The notes beneath the pieces were generated by a model, which saw only the letters and a list, made by a program, of their open reading frames with translations, ran no database searches and was not told the DNA's origin. A stretch of 64,000 nt of DNA, taken from contig CANTUZ010000003.1 in NCBI GenBank assembly GCA_947846985.1, forward strand, positions 53,702,096-53,766,095, given 5' to 3'. The stretch comes from Fratercula arctica (taxonomy: Eukaryota > Chordata > Aves > Charadriiformes > Alcidae). Of this stretch, positions 1-13,010 are shown in pieces. The number at the start of each line of letters is the position of its first letter. The stretch's first letter is position 1. A program made the position numbers and the translations under genes.

Positions 1-3000
1 GTCCCTAAGAGCCACCTTTACACATCTTTTAAGTACCTCCAGGGAAGTATTGTCAAGACCTATGAAATAACTGAATAGAAAACACATATCCCATTTATAT
101 ATGAGCAGATTTTTGCTTTCCTATTTACAATACGAGGATAAGCAATTCCATTAATCAGCTATTGAATACAGGGCCAGATAGCGAGACAGGTAATGGGAGC
201 TCCATGAACCCTACTGGATCTAAGCCATTCTAGGTAATGGCGACGAAAGAGCTGTGGGTCCCGTTATGCAGTCCTGCAGCCCGGTACTCTTATCTTTATA
301 CCCTTCCATCTTAAAATTCCCATCCCAAGAAAGTGTCTTGGCATCCATAACTGACAAAAATGTGCACTATATTGCAGTGCATTGGTTCCAACCATCCCCT
401 ACTCCAGCCTCCTGAAGGGACCACCCTAAGAAGATTTGTGTAAATTCTGCCCTAGAGTATCCTGTGCGAAAATGATGCTTGAACTTTTCCCCACACACAG
501 AATGTTGCAAACATGTCAAAGAGTTGAATTGACCATTGCTGTTCGTTATGACACCTTGACTGCATGAACAGGGCACCCCTCGAGTCCTCCTCAGCATGCC
601 TTCAGAAAGAGAAGTTGCAGTTCATGTCACTTCACCACAGGGAGAAGGGAACGATGCACATTCCCTCCAGGCTTTCTGCTTTTCCTTGCCTTGGATCCAA
701 AAGACTTGGGAGATGATGCTGTAGAGGTGTTGTGACTTTTTATTGCAAAGTGGAGTAAAGGCCTTCAAGAAAGAGTCACAGCAGAACTATCTGTGCTGGT
801 TTTGCACTCTAATAATATTCATGTTCCTCCTCAAGTGCTGATGAAAGCAATAACTCCATTAGATACCAATAGTTTCTTTCTGTTATTTATATCAACTCCA
901 TTAGGTGCTATTGTTCATCCAGAAGCAATCCAAAGAAAGACAGGCTGGTTAAGAAAGAGACAATTGTCTGGTGTTATAAATACTGGCCCATGAGTTTGCC
1001 CTTAGTGACCTAAGAGGTATCATAGGTTGAATTTTTATTATCAGTACTTCCCCAATAAAGCTATTTTCCCTCAAACATCACGTATTAAATTGATTACACA
1101 CCGTGTCATTTTTAAAGTATGCAGTTGCTGTTTGATTTATATGGTCAGACTGCCTGCCAAGTCAGCAATTTCCATCCTAAAATAACAGATCCAAAAAAAA
1201 CCCCAAGCCCCGCAGTCGGCTGCTTTATGTTGTAATGAGTCAGCTGCAGATCTGTGCAACCACTAATTTCAGCCCATTTATCCGAAGGGACAAGGAAAAA
1301 CATGCAATCTTCTAGAAATTACAATCAGTGAAGAACTCTACATGGAAATGGTCGGCAGAAATATCAAGAAAAGAATTTTGACCAGGAAGCATTTTCTGCC
1401 ATTTCTTGTGATCACTCTCTTTTTCTCTATACATATTTAAGTTTCCAGTAAACAATTAAATGACAGTCATAGACCTTGTTGGCCAGTTCTAGGAAAAGAA
1501 AAAGGGGAAAAAAAACCAAACCAAATGAAAAACCCCGAACCTGGTGAAGTCAATGAAGTTGATAGAGGTTTGCAACTAAGTGTGTACTTAAGTGAATGGA
1601 TGCTGGCAAGGCAGCGCAAGATTTAATAATGTCTCTTAATGCCATAACAAAATGAATGAAAAAATTTATTGGCAGCTCTTCTGTGTGTGGTTATTTCAAA
1701 TGTAAATCAGACAGGCCCACGTGCGTCGTGTATGTGCTACTCTGTCATTGCACAGCACGCTGACTAACAGAGAGCAGTAGCAGGTGTGGAGAATACAAAC
1801 GTACAGTCCTACCTGAAAGCAAGAAAAAATAGGAAGGGAACCCACAAAGCTAAATAATGCTGGCACACTCTTCACGTGTCTAGTATTCATCTTGGTGTTA
1901 ATTTGGAAGGAGTAAGAGAAGAAATGAGTCTACTCTTACTTCTAGTAGTTCAAGAGAGAGAGCTTGCTGATCTCTTCAGGATATTGTGATAAAGATACCT
2001 TGTGTTGACCACTTAAACCCCACTGCACCATAGTGCTACAGTCCTTTCTTTGTGACTGTAGGGAAAATTCAGGGTAAGAAATGGCATTTTCAGCATTCTC
2101 TAGTGGTAACAGGAAACAAAAAAAAATTCAACCTATGCAGTATAGCATCCGGGAAACAGGCAGCCTATCTCCGTTATCTTCCCTTTTGGCACTACAAAGG
2201 TCACCAGGAATTCAGATATCCTTTTTAATGTGAGCGAGCCAATGAGCATCTGACAGTCACTTCTGATGCCAGCTTTTATCAGTCCAATCACTTATGACCA
2301 TAATCATGTGTGACTTTGTCGTTTTAAGGTGATCTATAGAGCCTCATACTTAACTTGTATATTGTTTCTGTTAATGATGCATAGTTAAGCCCAGAGCAAT
2401 AATGTAATGAGATGAATCCAATAGAGTTCATTTGTGGGGCCTGTGAAGGGAACGTCTTTTACAGACCTTGCATTTAATGAGAATATGGTATTGATTAAAT
2501 TAGATCCACAATGGCATAAAAAATAACACTGAATTTCAAAAGTGTGCTCTGATAGAGCTACTATTTCAGATTTAGGCTCTAGGGTTAGAAATGGGGTGAA
2601 GGCATATCCATAAATAGTGTTTGCATGGCATTGCTACTAATTAGTATAATTATATCCCAATGTCATTTGCTTAATTTATGAGTTGGCAGCATGGCTGAAA
2701 GTAGGGTTTTTTTCTTGCGTTTTCTGTTTAGAATTTGGTTATTAGGATGAGGTCGTTAGTTTACAATTAAGTCACTCTATTTCCTCTAGCACTAATATTA
2801 ATGGAACACTTCATCACTGGAGCCTATATCTTGCCTTTCTGGTAAATAGAGGGAGGAACTCCTATGGGGTTTAACTTCCCACTCCATCATTAAAGCTGCA
2901 GGAGGAATTTCTTACATGTGTTATATGAGACAATGAGGCAATTTCTTATGAAGTCATTTTTGTACACACATTCCCATCTTCATGCCTCCAGTGGGCTCTT

Positions 3001-3376
3001 TGGATCTTCCCCCCATCCCTCTGCCAGCACAATCCATCAGTTCAGATGTGGAAGCAAGCTTTGCAGAGGGAAAAAATGTGAAATCTAGCTTTAATTACAG
3101 AGTTTTACCAACCCAAATCAGCCCTAAACAATCAATTTTGGGATATGTGTCTGGCAGCAGTTGACATCAGATTACTGATGAAGGCTTTTTCTCCTTGGTG
3201 TGGAAAGGGGGGCATAAGGGAGGAGACCTGTTCTTCGGACCGCTCTGGACTATCAGTGTGCCACATAAATAAACCCCTATTGTTATCACCATGTGATGCT
3301 TAAAAACAAAACAAAACAGAACATAAAAAGGAAAAAAAAAAAAAAAGGTAGGACAGATTCCTTATTTCCCACCTGA

Positions 3377-3407
<31 letters not shown>

Positions 3408-5929
3408 AGAAAAATTGGCTCGGGGCTTTTTATTATTGGACACAGCATGATCTGTTTTAACAGTCCGTCTCTCTCTTTGTACCGTTCCCCTCTAGCGGTG
3501 GATGGGAGGAGGAGTGCTGCTGCCTGCCCGCAGGAGCTGCTGCAGAGCTGAGCCAGCTCCTCGCTTGTGGAACTGGGCAGCAAACGTTTGAGTCACATTT
3601 TAGGATTCAAGTTCATAAGCAGTTGTTCCTGTTGTTTTAAATACTGTATTTTCCAGTCATGTAGTCATATCCTTTCACAGGTTTTCTTTTTTCCCCCAGA
3701 AACTAAATGACCTACAGCTACATACCGCTGCCATGAAGCACATACTTCCCTTTTACAGCCCTCTTTTGCCAGTAGTATCTGCTCAGAGCACGAGGCATAT
3801 TGTTATAATAAACCACCCTCTTTTAATCCCAATTCACTAGTTCTGTCTTTTATCCTTCTAAGTCATTCTAGGTATGTTTTAAAAGAATCCCAAACCTAAC
3901 CGCACCTGAGAATTTGGGCTATAGCTTTTCAAAAGTGTAGCTGTGTTTCATGTATGCAGAGGGATACATGTCCCTGCGTTTAAACTATAGGCCTGAACCT
4001 TCTGAGTTGGGCATCTTGAGTTCATTGAAAAAATCCCTTCTGTGTTTTGTAATGGAGGCCTTGGGTGGTTGCTTTGCAATGGGTGACCATGTGAGGATGT
4101 GTCAGAGCGAGGGCTCTTGCCAAGGCTGGCCTCCTTCCACCCTCTGTGCTTGCCCATCGGCCTCTGGAGGAAGGTGTGCGCTGAAGAGCTCTGCTCCTTG
4201 ACAGGAGGATTACTTGTTATTCCCAGTTTGCTGTGGTGGGGGGCTGTGTAGAAGGGCTGAGGCTGAGCAGCTGGCAGGGCTGTGAAAGCTGTTAAATGGA
4301 GAGCTGGGGGTATTGCCCGAGAGTGGAGGCCTTGTCCTGGTGTTCCTTCGTCCATCCCACATTCCAGCGTCCTGCATTCATCTCAGATATCTTCCAGAAA
4401 CCTTCCCAGGAGAGAAACAGCTGCCTCATGCTTAAGAGGAAATACTGAAAGCTCCTGAGGTTTTAAATCTGGGGGATTGATGCAATTTCTCTCTCCCCTT
4501 TGGCAACAGAAACAGCGTTTAACTCCTCTCTTGCCACAATCAGGGACTGAAGAATTACCCGAGAATTTTTTGTTTGCTTGTGTAAAGGATGGTACCTTGA
4601 GCGGGCTCTCAGATGTCTCTTTGGTGGATGGCTCTTTGGTATTAAATCATATAGCTTAACAGGATTTGAAATGCTGTATTGAGAGAGGGATGGAAGTGAT
4701 GTGATATTGGCACGTGGGCCCAGATTTTCAAATCTAATGTACCTTAAGCTTCTTCACCTAAAGGTGGCTATATAATGGGGTTTTTGGAGTTGTCCACTAG
4801 TAGGAGAATAGATAGATCATTTAGCAAATCTCATTTGTTTGCACCTTTGAGACCCTAAATAGCTATAAAAATAAGAAGTGTGGGGTTTTCTCTACTACAA
4901 TGGATGAAGTTGTTACTATAATGCCTTTGAAAGGGACATTCGAATATTAGTCTGGTCTAGGGCTGACTCCTAGTGATTCCTCACAGGCAGAAGCAGCAGC
5001 CGTATAGGAGTCTGGCAGAGAGGCTGAAGTCTGAATGTCTGCACGCACGGATATGTTCATGCATGTATCGATGTAAATGGGCAACTTCTAAGTTGGACTT
5101 GCAGCAGATTAATGTTAATTGTTAAATAAAGCGCTGGGTAGGTATTTTGAGTCATAGATATCTTCTCCCATTCCTGTAAGGGTTCAGCTTGTGTTAACCC
5201 TTGCAGTGCTGTAAATCCAGAGTTAATTCTCTTGAGACAGTGGCTTTAGCATAGATTTTAGCGGATGTAAAGGGGAACATGTGCCGGGAGAAGGGTGGTT
5301 AAGACATGGAAGAAGAATGAATTGCTGTGATATGCGCAGTAATTTTGCTGGTTAAATAGAGGAGGTAGAGATGATATTCATATTCTTTAGAAAAAGAAAC
5401 AGCAATTCTTCAGAAAAAATAGAAGTCTGTAACTGTAACTAAATGCATATGAAGTACATTTTCTTCTGTTCGTTTCTTCCAACTTGCTTGCTTCACACAT
5501 TTGACAGCACTTTGAGGATAGCTGTGTTTGCATATCCCCTAGCATATCATTTAATCAGTTTTCAGTGTCGTGCCCGGGTTGCTGCTGTTAAGTATTTGCA
5601 AGAGTGCCAGCTGTATACTTGGCACTGTATAAGCCCTTGAGGATGGCAGCTTGGACAACTGGTAAAGCAAGAAGAAATAATATTGCCCTGCACAGCTTAA
5701 AAAACAATGTATTTTCATATGCAGCACGTCACAAGTGTATCTGCCAGGTTCAGGTAAAGCAAGGCTTTTGGGGAAATTTGAACAGAAGAGGTGATGTGGG
5801 GCAAAAGACAAAGAAACTCAGAAAACCTTGCAGGCAGGAGGGCTAGGGAGAACTGGAGGAAAGGGGCACAGAGTAAGAAGTTAAGATGAAGCTTAACAAG
5901 GGGAAGATAATTTAAAAGGACCCAGAATT
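1..5929. other. Non-coding AT-rich stretch, no gene seen
   Basis: I see no exon with both an open frame and matching splice sites here. The sequence is AT-rich single-copy-looking DNA, as in bird introns or intergenic DNA. Recognisable simple structure is limited to A-rich runs at about 3303-3346 and 3379-3404, plus a short imperfect hairpin at 5174-5206. The longest open frames (about 135 codons on minus at 3948-4355) have no start context, splice sites or protein-like composition that would separate them from chance. Confidence 0.6.
3303..3404. repeat. Two A-rich low-complexity runs
   Basis: An AAAAC-type run begins near 3303 and passes into a pure A run ending about 3346. A second A run of more than 20 bases follows at about 3379-3402. 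These could be tails of decayed retroposed sequences or simple slippage tracts. I recognise no element body next to them. Confidence 0.75.
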
Positions 5930-6336
5930 ACATTGAACTTGGAAGGTGCTGACATGTGTTATGATTTTGGAGGGAAGCCAATGGTGAAACTAAGAAACGG
6001 ATGGGGGAGAGGAAGGAAAAGAAGTGATCAAACTTCTAGGCAAGAAACACATGTTTATTTGGCAGGACTTTGATTTGTGTGCCTTTGTGCACACAGGAAG
6101 GCAGAAAGGAGGAATGGAGCCTGCCGTAGTCAAAATGGGATACATATAAGAGTTGGAGCAAAGGATTGCACTTGAAGGATGGAGATGAAAGGGTGGATTT
6201 TGAAGATGCTGATTTGAAGAGAGAAGTCTCATGACTTGGAGATGGTTTGGATGTGTCTAAGCGGGAAGGAATCAAACACAGCCCCCAAATGTGGGCTGGA
6301 GTGATAGAAAGAAGAGTGGTGTTGTCAACAGCACTT
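5930..6336 (+). repeat. Old degenerate dispersed repeat (family uncertain)
   Basis: The wording from the 'gggaagccaatgg' area through 'cctgccgtagtcaaaatggg', 'gattttgaagatgctg', 'gagatggtttggatgtgtc' and 'agtggtgttgtcaacagcac' follows, in order, a purine-rich ancient dispersed repeat I recall as common in amniote genomes. Divergence is high, so the insertion should be old. The order and spacing of the phrases are what support the call. I cannot name the family from memory with certainty. The open frames on minus across it (5990-6232 and 6036-6446) are then incidental. Confidence 0.45.
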
Positions 6337-9300
6337 AAAAAAAAAAAGTTTTTTGAGAATGCAAAACGGTAAATTTTTTTGGGCCACAATACATCAAAAA
6401 TGACAAAGAAGATATTTTCTTGGATAGATAATGCATACTTAAACAATTATTTTTTTCGTGGGATTAATACGGTGTTAACTCCCAGGAACTGAAACAGTTG
6501 CCAGCTGATTTAAACCACTCTTTAATAGATCTGTAAAAGGTCTTATGTTTTATGACATAGACCTGTTGAAATGGTTGTTAGTTCTTGGATTATACAGGTC
6601 TTTCAGACAACAGTGGGGTAGGAGAAATACATATATTTTTAAAGTAAAACGTAATTGTAAGATCCCAAAAATTGGCTAGGAGATGTAAAGCAAAATGTTA
6701 GTACCTTAAGTAGGTAGTTTGTGTGTGGATGTGCCCGTGCTCCCTCTTTGGGGGCTAGATTTCATCATAGCTGTATCTCTTGAGTTTCCACAGATGTCAG
6801 TCTTTCTCTCTGTCTTGCCTTTTTTTTTTTTTTTTCACTAGCACAAATAAACATAGTATCAACATGTAACTAATCAAATATGATGGCTAGTATTACCCTT
6901 GATTCCTTCTTGGACCACAGTTTAGGAAAAAAAGCTGTTTCTCAACCACTATTGATATAGCTACATAGAGCTGTTTATTCCAAGAATCTTTACAGTAACA
7001 TGAAAGTTACCAGTTTAGTTGACACAGCTGAAAGTCACTGCTGTTTCTTTTAGGACTGACAACAACGCGTTTGTTTCTCTGGCAGCTGTCAGGTCCAGGG
7101 CACCCATGAGGAGTTGTCTCCCAATGAACCCAAGTGGGAGAGTCTGGCAGTTGTTTGGCAGACACGCATCAATATTGCGGCAGTATCGTGACTTAGTTGG
7201 TAGACGGCGTCAAAACTAGGAGTTGCCAATATTAAGATATTCACAAAACTAAAAAATCAGTTAATTAGTATTTCGCCACCTCCCTCTTCTCTTGCCTTCC
7301 TCTGCTCCCAAAGTGGGATGGTGCTACCAATGCCAACCTGGCCGTTCCTTCTGGAGATGTGAGGGCAGCCCCGGCTCCTGGGGGAGGCTTGAGGGCAGAC
7401 AAGCTTTCCTTCCATTCCCTATGTCCGGGAGCAACCCTTTCTGTTCCCAGTAAAATGCCGGAGCACACCTGCATCTGTGAGGTTAGTGGCACAGATCCTG
7501 AGGAGCTGCAGGGGGGTCAAAGAGGAGGCTCCAGCACCATGCTGCATTTCAGGCCCCACGCAGAGCAGGGGGGACACTTTGCTGTTGACAAGTCCCCGGA
7601 GACACACCAGGGCTCCCAGCAAAAGCACATCATTTACGAAGTAGAGGGGTTAGCACAAGAAAGAGATTCCTCTTGCCAGTGGGAGACTCATAGAAACTGG
7701 TCAACTGTGTGAGAGTACAGGTCTGAATTCTTGAGCAATGTGGTGTCTTTTGTCTTACTTTAACATACAGATGAACTTACTGCTTTGTTTCAATGTCTTG
7801 GTGCAAAAGAGAGGCTGTAGTGCAGTTGAGTTTAAAATGCTAAAAAATATTTATAAACCTAATGCTTCCTCCAGCTGGGAGCTGGAGCAATTCCTGCAGT
7901 TTCTTGTTAGCTACCCAAGGACAGTTATGGCTGGGCTGTGATAAGAGAGAAAATTATTCATGCTATCTGTCTGGAATACAGATTGCATGCTTTATTTTTA
8001 AACTATTAGAGGAAGACATGCACACGAGAGGTGGAAGGAAATAAAAATGTAAAAGTTTCAGGAGGGTCAGCCCACCTCCTGCCCCTCCCCTCAGCAAATG
8101 CTTCATTGTGCAACATCAGGAGTTTTGCTTTCCTTGACATTACTGTGTGCTATCATCATCCTACAGCATTCATTATTATTACTGAAGAAAATTGAGCCGG
8201 AAACCCCTCATTTTTAAACTGAGCATTGTTTGCTAATCAGGCTATTATATTTCGTTTAAGGAAATCACAGTCTAATTTCCTGCTAAGCAATCTATTATAT
8301 TGGGGTGGGGAGGGAGCTGTAACCGCTGCTGCTGCTACTGGTGTTTGAAAGTGCTTGTCTGCATTTGCCATAGGTAAAGTTTGCAGCTGCCTGTTCCATA
8401 TGTATGTAACGATTAGGGAAAAGGAGCTTCAGCAGGTTTTGATAACTTTCCTCCTGAACCAGACCGTGCTGTCGCACCCCTTGCTGGCCACCTTCTGGGA
8501 TACTGTGTGGTATTTGTGGCGGTCAAAAAAATGGAGAGCAAAGAAAAGTGGCAGCTGTGGAGAAGCACCAGCAGCGAAGGGCTGCCCTTATCGCTTCAGC
8601 CCCGGCTTGAAAGTTACTCAGGCTGTGATAGCTGAACATTTCCTTTATAGCAATTACTCTCGACCTAAGTTTCCTCTAGGATATAATTGGGTCACTTGCA
8701 GTGGGTTTTACTACCTGTCTGCTATGAAGTCTTGCTTGAAATGTGTAAATGGGTCGAGAATGTTAAAGTCCTGTGGGGAACTGTTTTCAGGGTTAGATCA
8801 GGATTTGTGCATACATCCTCACAGAGGCAGGGCTTAAGGCAGGTAACCCTGTGTACATAGACCGCCTGCTGGCAGAAGGGAGGTCTGTGCATACTAAGAC
8901 AGATTGACTTCTTTCCACTTGGATGCTAACAAGGATACAGGAGCATGCTAGGGTAGCCAGAATAAATTGAAACTAGATTACTCTATTCTTGCTGCTGAGA
9001 AATGCAGAACAAGAATATCTCTATTCATATAACATTTCTCTACTTAGGCGTTCATCTAGGGAGGCATGAGGGAGTGCAACTTTACTCTTGCTAGAAATAA
9101 AACAGCCCTAGCTCGCATCTCCCGATTTGAAAACAGTGCGGTGTGGCAGTACTGCTGCTTGGTTGGAGCAATAGCTCCCATCTTGTTTCCTTCCAGTTTT
9201 AGTACTGCTCTCCTAAATATAGCTTTGCTTATCACAGTCATCTAATCCCTTACAAGAACAAGGTTGGTATTTTTTAAGGAATATAATTACCTAAAGCAGT

Positions 9301-9976
9301 TCTAGTTCAAAGCTCAAACCATCGAACTCATTGATTTCGTCTCTTGCTGCGTTTCCAGGTTGACTTGTCAGATCCCTTCCAAACATTGTGTTGGGGTATA
9401 TTTGGGAACTAGAGCTTGCTTTGCACGTGCAGTGTCCAGGAACAGAGCTGAATGATCCAGTCATGTCTTAAGCACTACCTTTGTCTCCAGGGTACTTATC
9501 TCTACCTTTAGCTGTCATGCTGCAGCCTGCCCTCTGCTCTGATTGCCTCCGCTGTTCAGCTCCATGTTGTCCTCTCCTTGTGGTGGTTCAGCTTTCAGCA
9601 TGGTTCTAGAGCACAGATTTCAATGTCAGGCAATCACTGGTATCACCTGCACAATACAATGCCACAGATTTCGGCACAGAGTGCATTCAACCTGTCACTT
9701 ATGTGGGACCAACGCTAGCGATCCCAGACGCAGTCTAGTGGAAAAGATTCATCTTTGTCTGTCACTTAAGTTACGGAGGGACAGTTGTGAAACCATGAAT
9801 AGCAGCTTTTTGATTGCATTGGTTAGTAAAGTCTGAAGCAGACAAAGATTAAGAGGAAGGCTAGGGGAAAGGCAGCACATTCATCATTCTCCAGGCAGAA
9901 TCCATCAAGAATTACATTTGAGATGCCTAAGCAGTACTGGCTTCCTTGGCCAGCTCTGCCTCTTTCCTGTGTCCAT
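6337..9976. other. Non-coding stretch, no gene seen
   Basis: No supported exon. A T run lies at about 6822-6835. A short CTG triplet run is at about 8325-8336. The block around 8045-8400 is well mixed, low in repeats and rich in short TAAT and ATTA words. That is the look of conserved non-coding DNA, but conservation cannot be judged from a single sequence. The open frame of about 160 codons on plus at 8355-8837 has no homology I recognise, and its length is within chance for a window of this size. Confidence 0.55.
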
Positions 9977-10026
9977 GCACACATATGTATACACACGCAC
10001 ATACACACACACATACACCCACACAC
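9977..10026. repeat. CA/TG microsatellite
   Basis: An interrupted (CA)n tract with TA and CG interruptions. Low-complexity open frames on both strands across it are products of the repeat. Confidence 0.9.
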
Positions 10027-12320
10027 TCGGTCTTTGATACAATAGAATTTGTGATGTTTGCTTGGCTCCTTTACCTATGTGTCAGTCCTTCCAGGTATAA
10101 CATATGCTTCTGGGGAGCACAGCAACATCGCTGTGCCAGCTGAGAGCTGTGAGCAGTTGTCCTCCTCTAACATAAACATGCTCTTTGTTCTGATGAGATG
10201 CCATTTCTCATTTACCTCAGCCCTCTTTCAGTACTGCATCCCTCAGTCTGGGGTCCTGGGAGGGCAAAGGAAGAAGGATGGCTTCAGAGGAGGTTATGTC
10301 TCATTTCAAATTGGCTTCTGAATGCCCAGGTGTTATCTCAGTAGAAATGTAACCCATTCTAGTATCCACATCTGGCAGCATAGATCCCATTACTCAGGAT
10401 GTGCCTGAAAAATTCGTGTATATTTACTATAAAAGAAAGAGATGCTTTAAAAACTAGAAAAGTGACTTCCTTGTGTGGTTTGTATAGTGGAGTATACAGG
10501 AGCACTAATGAGAAAATGTGAAGCATGGCTTGGAAAGCATGCAAATCCAATGAAAAGTATGTTGGATTTCAGACGAGACAAAGAGAGGGAACACAGATGT
10601 GAGAGACAGTTTTCCCTCGAGCCAATATTGTTACTGTGCTTGGTGGAAAGGAGGAACTGTTCTGAAATGCTGAAGGTGTCCAGACCCAAATGCGTTAATT
10701 CCAAGTTCAAAGACTATCACAAACCAATCCAGGGTCCGTGTTGTTTGGGTTTATTTTTTGTGATCCACCTGCACATCAGGGGTAAGTCCTTCTTGCGTTC
10801 TTAAAAGCTGCTCCTTCTCTCACTGGTGGTGCCATGGAGAAGCAGAAGGCTGTGCCTGGGTTCACTGAGCTGGAACAGCATATTGATATAAACAGACCTG
10901 GGACCTGCTGAAAGAGATGCCTGCTCGGCAGTAACACCACCTTGAGTTCAGACGGGATGTGCATCTGTGCCTCATTGATAATGTAATAACCTTCATTACA
11001 TTTTTGGCTGAGAGCACCTGTGCACAGCCCGAGACGTCAGCCCAGGGCAACCATTTTGATTGAGGTGATATTAACAGCACTCATTAAAACTGATGACTAT
11101 AGCAGTGCCCAATAGCACTGCTGTACTAAAGCGTCTGTCAGCAGTTCTATTACAGAGCTCTATTTTCAGGAGTTAATAACTCGGCCATAAAAGTTTGCCT
11201 ACCTCTGAGCTGAAACTTGAATACAAAATATCAGCCTGGGATGTCTTCAAAGCAACATAACTACTACAGGTCTAACTTTCACTTTTTTCTGAGGCTATCT
11301 TATGCTTTGTTAACAGTGCAATGGCATTTGTCTAGCAATCATAAGATACCAAAGAAGTCATGTGTCTTCTCAGTCCAGAACGGGAGAGGTGGAAATGCCT
11401 GAAAAGTCTTGGGGAGTCCTTTGGGGGAAGTATCCTCCCGCTACCCGAGTGGCACTGAAGCAGGCTATTAACCTTTAAAATTGGGCATTGTTCTAAAATA
11501 TAGTAATATTATGTTATTCATAATTGAACTTTGGGGTTTTTTTGCTTCAATTTTATTTATAGGCTGCACAGTCTGTCTGGATAATAGTAACGTCTCAGTA
11601 ATAATTAAGGAATAATTATTTCAGATAAAATATTCCTGGTTAACTTTCTACAGGTAGACATGTTTATTTCAAAGAAAGAATATCATCTTCATACTAAGTT
11701 TTTGTACTTTGGAGAGTGTGTTTATCTCATTTCCAAAACTTAGGCATTCTGGTTTTGGAATATAAATTTTTCTACTGAGTTATTCCTGAATCATGTTAAA
11801 TTTAAATATACTTGCCAATGGGGACAGGCCCTAAAAGATGCTTAGATTCATTTAAACATGTAAAGCTAATGCATAAATACAGACCCTGAAAATGTCATCT
11901 TCCCAATGCTTAACTTTACTGGCAAGTAACGTTAATGTGTTTGAAGGGTTTAAATCACAGTATTTAATTGTACAATTCCTTACAGACACAAAATGACCAG
12001 CTAAATCAGTAGGACCGCAAGGCTGCAAATACATGTCAGCAAAGAAGAATGTGGATAAACAGCAATTATGACACAGATCTGACAAGTAAAAAATCCAGCT
12101 GAGCTCTAGAAGTTTATATTTTGGCACCTGGCTCTTTGCCAACACCAATGTTTCATACTTGACACCTTACATGGACAGTGTGTACTTTTCAGAATATTCT
12201 CAGCCAATTATGTGCATCTTGGTCAGCCAATGTCCCCCTTAGGGAAAGGAGGGGGTGGGGGAGAGAGAGAGGAGAGAGCAAATAATGGGAACATTAATGA
12301 TGCTTCTTATTAGTCATAAA
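10027..12320. other. Non-coding stretch, no gene seen
   Basis: No exon supported. It contains a short perfect-core hairpin at 11097-11124 inside a repeat-free block (about 10930-11215) that resembles a regulatory element in texture. Near the right edge, 12240-12280 is a G/A purine tract of GGGA and GAGA words. Confidence 0.55.
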
Positions 12321-13010
12321 TTATAGAATCACATAATAATTTAAGTTGAAAAGAGTTTATAGAGACCATGTAGTCCCAACTGCCTGCTTGAAGCAGGCTA
12401 ACTTCAAAGGTCGATCGGGTCCTGCCAACTTCTGCCTGTCTTCAGGGATGCCGATTCTGCCGTCTCCCTGGGCACCCCTGGCAGTGCTGAACTGCCCTCG
12501 TTCTGAAGAATTTTTTCCTTGTGTCTCATCGGAATTTCTCTTATTGCCATTTGTGACTCTTGGCTCTTTTCCTGTTGTCATGCATCTCTGAGAAGAGGTT
12601 GGCACTAGCATCTCTACAAGCCTGCTTTTGGTAGGTGAAGACTATGGTTATGTTGCCCTTCTGCCTTCTCTTTGAACAGGGTAAGCAAACGAGGCAGTGT
12701 TTAGGTTGGGTCCAGCCTCACAACTCTTTGGCCTCTGCTGCATTTCTCTCCAATTTACCACTATTTCTCTTGTGCTGGGGGGCCAAATTGGCCAGAGTCC
12801 TTTGAATGTGGTTTCAGGTGCTGGAGAAAAGAGAAAAAACTTTTCCTTAGACCTGCTGGTTATTATCTTGCTCACGCAACCTGGTATACAGCTAGTCTCT
12901 GTCACTTCAAGGGTTCATCGCTGGCCCATGTTCAACTTGGCGTCCAACAGGAGCCCCCAGTGCTTTTCTGCAAGGCTGGTCAGGCTGTATCAGTGCCTTC
13001 TTTGGTCTCT
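12321..13010 (-). mobile_element. CR1 LINE fragment, old copy
   Basis: Read on plus, this is the reverse complement of a CR1 3' part. It opens with 'atagaatcac' and 'ttaagttgaaaagag', the decayed form of the CR1 tail. It goes on through a 'ctccctgggca' block, a 'ttttttccttgtgtctcatc' block, 'ctgagaagagg', 'tggggggccaaattgg' and 'cccatgttcaacttgg' with 'tccaacaggagcccccag' and 'cttttctgcaaggctg'. The order of these blocks matches avian CR1, so the sense strand is minus and the element is 5'-truncated. Many substitutions and small gaps mark it as old, and no intact reverse-transcriptase frame remains. The plus-strand open frames at 12346-12591 and 12697-13116 are incidental. Confidence 0.85.

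Noticed and set aside
3948..4355. Minus-strand open frame of 135 codons overlapping a plus frame
   Set aside because: Both strands are open, there is no homology that I recognise, and no promoter or splice context.
5174..5206. Hairpin with 11-base arms, a possible microRNA
   Set aside because: The stem does not extend beyond 11 pairs and contains a mismatch, which is far shorter than a microRNA precursor.
8355..8837. Plus-strand open frame of about 160 codons in moderate-GC DNA
   Set aside because: A rough estimate (about 6,000 open intervals in six frames, 3 of 64 codons being stops) predicts a few frames of this length by chance. The product shows no family features.
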